Shown here: one piece after another, positions 21,711 to 24,142 of the stretch
Numbering within the stretch: the first letter of the stretch is position 1
Layout: every line of letters begins with the position of its first letter
Translations under genes and position numbers: made by a program
Origin: Alphaproteobacteria bacterium
GTDB lineage: Bacteria > Pseudomonadota > Alphaproteobacteria > UBA8366 > Aestuariispiraceae
Direction of reading: 5' to 3'
NCBI GenBank assembly: GCA_006844765.1
Contig: SPJV01000146.1
Location: forward strand, 1-24,142
DNA: 24,142 nt
Notes under the pieces: model-generated
What the model was told of the DNA's origin: nothing
Seen by the model: the letters and a program-made list of their open reading frames with translations, nothing else
Databases searched by the model: none

Positions 21711-21910
21711 AGGACCGGCTCCTCTCAATAGGCTTGCTAGGCACAATCGTAGCCGCGATATGCTGCTTCACGCCTGCGCTCGTGGTTCTCTTGGGTGTCG
21801 TCGGCTTATCGTCGATTGTTGGATACCTAGATTTCGTGCTTCTGCCGATCTTGGCAGTTTTTCTCATGATCACAGGATATGCAATATGGCGACGAATGAC
21901 GTCACGATAA
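21707..21910 (+). CDS. merF: MerF-like small metal transporter, truncated C-terminus
   Basis: This 67-residue protein has two transmembrane helices and closely follows MerF: IVAAICCFTPALVVLLGVVG (Cys19-Cys20), then YLDFVLLPILAVFLMITGYAI. Canonical MerF is near 81 residues and has a second vicinal cysteine pair in its C-terminal tail. Here the protein ends WRRMTSR, before that position. ATG 21707 overlaps the merT-like stop. Its last 25 bases overlap the start of the cysteine-rich gene at 21886. A longer in-frame opening upstream to 21470 is only a shadow inside the merT-like gene. Confidence 0.88.
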   Translation: MKDRLLSIGLLGTIVAAICCFTPALVVLLGVVGLSSIVGYLDFVLLPILAVFLMITGYAIWRRMTSR

Positions 21911-22110
21911 TTCCTACCTCCGAAATCACATGCCCCGAATGCGGGCATGCTGAGACAGAAACGATGCCGACGAACGCTTGTCAGTGGTTCTATGATTGTA
22001 AGGGGTGTGGCGCTGTCTTGAAGCCGAAGCCTGGAGATTGCTGCGTGTATTGTTCATACGGTACAGTTGCTTGTCCGCCCATTCAGCTTGGGACTGCGTG
22101 CTGCGGATGA
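21886..22110 (+). CDS. GDCCVxC-domain cysteine-rich protein
   Basis: This 74-residue soluble protein has 11 cysteines. The N-terminal part has CPECG (Cys16, Cys19) and FYDCKGCG (Cys38, Cys41), a zinc-ribbon-like set. It is followed by the family hallmark GDCCVYCSYGTVACPPIQ (Cys52, 53, 56, 63) and a terminal CCG (Cys72, 73). Families with this GDCCVxC motif are annotated as domain-containing (seleno)proteins and often accompany mercury genes; their activity is unknown to me. ATG 21886 has AGGA at 21873-21876 and overlaps merF by 25 bases, so it belongs to the same operon. With no merA here it is a candidate cytosolic metal acceptor. Confidence 0.82.
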   Translation: MATNDVTIIPTSEITCPECGHAETETMPTNACQWFYDCKGCGAVLKPKPGDCCVYCSYGTVACPPIQLGTACCG

Positions 22111-22302
22111 CAGCGTATGAAATTGACTGCAAATGGCTGAATGCTAACGAAAATTGATCGCCTCCGATTGGTCGGGTTAGCGTATTGGAACAGACTTAAG
22201 CTTGGAGTGAAAAAGCCTTGGCGGCACATAACAAATAATTTACAAATATGATTATGTGAAAAAAGTTATTTAATTACAATAATTTATGAAGATACTAATT
22301 AG
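22111..22302. other. AT-rich spacer after the mer-like cassette
   Basis: There is no credible gene. Base composition drops sharply toward AT, especially 22220-22302, compared with the GC-rich chromosome. No transposase, tRNA or integrase sequence is visible. It ends at the right copy of the direct repeat. Confidence 0.7.
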
Positions 22303-22445
22303 CGAAGCGTTAAACGAAAATATAACAATAAAAACGAATGTTTATATGGCGTTCCCATTCGATGGGAGCGCCGTATTTTTTTGGTCCAGAGTTTGAGCTG
22401 ACCATTGGGAAGAACCGGACCTAATCTGTCATCGTGCGCATTGTC
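22303..22445 (+). repeat. Direct repeat, right copy
   Basis: It begins CGAAGCGTTAA, identical to the last codons and stop of rpsI, although there is no S9 sequence upstream of it. It continues colinear with 20706-20846 through the hairpin and about 65 bases past it (CCATTGGGA, AACCGGAC, ATCGTGCGCATTG). The two copies bracket the merR-merT-merF-GDCCVxC cassette, as expected for left and right ends of an inserted segment. Confidence 0.8.
22345..22382 (+). terminator. Rho-independent terminator in right repeat
   Basis: TATGGCGTTCCCA (22345-22357) pairs with TGGGAGCGCCGTA (22363-22375) around loop TTCGA. Seven T residues follow (22376-22382). It is colinear with the hairpin after rpsI and stronger than it. 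It can end transcription of the mer-like operon. The remaining 22446-22600 holds no recognised element. Confidence 0.85.
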
Positions 22446-22600
22446 AGAAAATGACGAATAACAGAAGTCGCTGACAATATGGTGCTCTCAAATGGCAAGA
22501 AAGCGATGATGCATTTGCCCCATGGTGTTGGTTGGCCAAATGAGGCACGTTGGTAGACCGCTCCTCTTACGGAGCTACCACCTTGCCCAAAGGACTTCAC

Positions 22601-23245
22601 ATGGTTGAAAAAAGCGCAGGACAGACACTTCTGGAATCCTCATACAAGCTTGCCAGTCCGGAAGACAATTCAGAATACTATGATGAATTCGCATCCCATT
22701 ACGATGCGGAATTTGCTGATGCCCTTGGATGGCATTATCCTGCTGCAATCGTTGCGGCTTATCGCGATAAGGCCACGCCAAACGACACACCGATTGCTGA
22801 TATCGGATGCGGAACCGGACTTGTTGCGGGGGCCTTAAATTTCCCCCGGGAGAAAGTCGACGGAATTGATATATCATCCGAAATGCTCAAAGTGGCGGAA
22901 GAAAAGAAACTCTATCGTTCACTTTACCAAGTAGATCTTACGAAGGCACTGGATGACATCGCGAATGACTATGGTGCAGTTCTGTCTGCGGGAACCTTCA
23001 CATCAGGACATCTTGGTCCTGAACCGCTTCGAGGTCTGCTCGATATCGCCCGCTCAAACGCCCTCTATGTGATCGGTGTGAAGAAAGCATTTTTCCTTGA
23101 GGCGGGGTTTGACCCCGTTCTTCGGGATATGGAAGACAGCGGCCTGATCAAGAATCTGCAGTCGGTCGAGGTGCCTATGTACTCAAAACCCGGGCATGAT
23201 CACTCGGACGACACAGCGTTAGCGTTGGTTTACCGTAAGGCCTGA
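22601..23245 (+). CDS. Class I SAM-dependent methyltransferase, paralogue of 6847-7491
   Basis: The protein has 214 residues. YYDEFASHYDAEF precedes the core, motif I is IADIGCGTGLVAGAL, the acidic loop is VDGIDISSEMLKVAEEKKLY, and motif IV is AVLSAGTFTSGHLGPEPLRG. The same landmarks at the same spacing occur in the protein at 6847-7491, including identical length and the T-x-GH-PE segment, so the two are diverged homologues. The substrate is unknown. ATG 22601 follows AAAGGA; an in-frame codon at 22550 lacks a ribosome site. It lies just past the right repeat, so it may be accessory cargo or the original neighbour of rpsI. Confidence 0.85.
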   Translation: MVEKSAGQTLLESSYKLASPEDNSEYYDEFASHYDAEFADALGWHYPAAIVAAYRDKATPNDTPIADIGCGTGLVAGALNFPREKVDGIDISSEMLKVAEEKKLYRSLYQVDLTKALDDIANDYGAVLSAGTFTSGHLGPEPLRGLLDIARSNALYVIGVKKAFFLEAGFDPVLRDMEDSGLIKNLQSVEVPMYSKPGHDHSDDTALALVYRKA

Positions 23246-23409
23246 ATGTCTCCTTTGACCCGTAGCGGACGGCCAAAGAGAGTTCGACGCGATCCTTTAA
23301 CTCGGTTTGACCTCTAGAGACGCCGTCATGATGTTCTGGAGTGTTTTGCGAGTTCAAGGGCGGTCATAGGAAACGAACGCGCCTGAATCGAGCGCCAAAA
23401 CGTCAATAG

Positions 23410-23892
23410 GGGCGGAGGTTTTTGCCAAGTGATGGTTTTCATCGGTTTGAGATTCCTGCTGAGAACGCCAATGCATCCGCGTATCTTTCCGAAGTCGGCA
23501 AACGGTTTATGGAAAGCAGCCACCCGCTGGTGACGGTTCATCCGACGTCCGGTGAACGGGTACTCTATGTTAGCCCCGATTTTCTCTATCGAATAGAGGG
23601 CCTTAATCCGAGGGAGAGCCAGGCGCTTCTCGAGTTCCTTTGGGAACATTCAGTGCGCCCGGAATACGCCGTCAGGTATAAATGGCAACCGGGTGATGTG
23701 GCGATTTGGGACAACCGATCAACGGCCCATCTTGCGCCGACGGACATATTCGATACGGACTTCGATCGTCAGATGTATCGAGTTACGCTGGTTGGCGAGA
23801 AACCGGTTGGCGTTGATGGTCGGGAATCGCGCGCAATCAGCGGCGCGCCAATTCTTTCGGCAGAAGAAGAACTGATCATGAGAACGGGATAG
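23410..23892 (+). pseudogene. TauD/TfdA dioxygenase remnant (C-terminal half)
   Basis: The open frame gives about 156-160 residues matching only the second half of an Fe(II)/2-oxoglutarate dioxygenase of roughly 280 residues. It has SHPLVTVHPTSGERVLYV, LNPRESQALLEFLWEH, PGDVAIWDNRSTAHLA with the distal iron-binding histidine, and RVTLVGEKP with the 2-oxoglutarate-binding arginine. The N-terminal half with the HxD iron motif is absent, and an in-frame TAG at 23407 closes the frame upstream. The only starts are TTG/GTG-type codons such as 23422, with GGAGG too close. It is therefore most likely a broken gene. Bases 23246-23409 contain nothing I recognise. Confidence 0.78.
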
Positions 23893-23983
23893 TGGTGCGA
23901 GACCAACTGATTGCCAACATTGTGGCCCGGCCTGTGTCGCGCGACCCGCCGTCTTTGATCCTTTGTTTCGCAGCATTACCGTT

Positions 23984-24050
23984 GGGCCAATTGAGTGTGG
24001 CAGATTTAGAGGGCCAATTGAGTGGGCCATTTGAGTAGGGCAAATTAATC
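23984..24050. repeat. Degenerate GGGCCAATTGAGTG repeats, possible IS terminus
   Basis: GGGCCAATTGAGTG occurs at 23984 and 24011. A near copy, GGGCCATTTGAGTA, lies at 24024 and a weaker one, GGGCAAATTAATCA, at 24038. Multiple short terminal repeats of this kind are seen at ends of IS21-family elements. A minus-strand frame with a few codons stops at 24091-24093, so an element could extend beyond the right edge. No transposase can be recognised in what is visible. Bases 23893-23983 show nothing else. Confidence 0.5.
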
Positions 24051-24142
24051 AGCCCGCAAATGATCGTGCCTGGGCAAAAATCGATTGTCCCTACCATCCC
24101 ATGGATCGGCTCCAGCGCCTTGGATCGGCAGCGGCTTCTAGC

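Noticed and set aside
1..24142. CRISPR arrays, tRNA or rRNA genes, integrases
   Set aside because: I looked for regularly spaced repeats, tRNA-like clover segments and tyrosine/serine recombinase motifs, also near the 20.7-22.5 kb repeats, and saw none that could be supported.
23246..24142. A third copy of the rpsI-end repeat
   Set aside because: CGAAGCGTTAA and the hairpin with GGCGTT / CGCC do not recur after 22445, so only two copies exist in the window.

Overview
The window reads as chromosomal DNA of an alphaproteobacterium, most likely from the Rhodospirillales/Kiloniellales side. That placement is inference from the glnB-glnA pair behind a sigma-54 promoter, the N-terminally extended S9, the rsmI/yraN/lpoA neighbourhood and general codon use; no rRNA or tRNA gene is present to confirm it. 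Most of the sequence is densely packed, GC-rich housekeeping DNA. From about 20.7 kb to the right edge it becomes accessory DNA, with lower GC, long spacers, repeats and a broken gene.

Layout. 1-3162 is the end of a type VI secretion baseplate cluster (tssE partial, tssF, tssG). 3203-4528 is a FAD-dependent amine/D-amino-acid oxidase-like enzyme that converges on glnA through a shared hairpin terminator. 4610-6517 is glnB-glnA on the minus strand, read from a near-consensus sigma-54 promoter at 6629-6644. 6847-9605 holds a SAM methyltransferase, glmM (TTG start) and a second methyltransferase. 9623-10272 is a two-gene minus-strand unit: a ribbon-helix-helix-like protein and an unknown protein, with a palindrome lying inside the promoter spacer. 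10425-11657 is an MFS transporter. 11708-14546 is the divergent lpoA-like / rsmI-yraN locus. 14595-15924 is a VOC protein and an EamA transporter. 15983-17323 is a FemAB/GNAT-like gene with hisI. 17366-19541 holds a small membrane protein, a CoA-binding protein, an ECHDC3-like crotonase and a hotdog thioesterase. 19723-20716 is rplM-rpsI with a clear promoter and a 5' leader hairpin.

The accessory end starts exactly at the 3' end of rpsI. A roughly 140-bp imperfect direct repeat begins at the last rpsI codons (20706) and recurs at 22303. Between the copies sits a compact mercury-type cassette: a MerR regulator, a textbook MerR operator with a 19-bp spacer, a MerT-like protein, a MerF-like protein and a GDCCVxC cysteine-rich protein. 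There is no merA or merP. Both transporters lack the cytosolic cysteine pair of their families, while the third protein carries 11 cysteines in 74 residues. This is the best candidate here for an undescribed system: uptake coupled to a cysteine-rich acceptor instead of reduction. Beyond the second repeat lie another methyltransferase, an N-terminally truncated TauD/TfdA dioxygenase remnant, and a block of degenerate repeats that may be the end of an insertion sequence leaving the window.

All calls come from reading the sequence; no database search or folding program was run.
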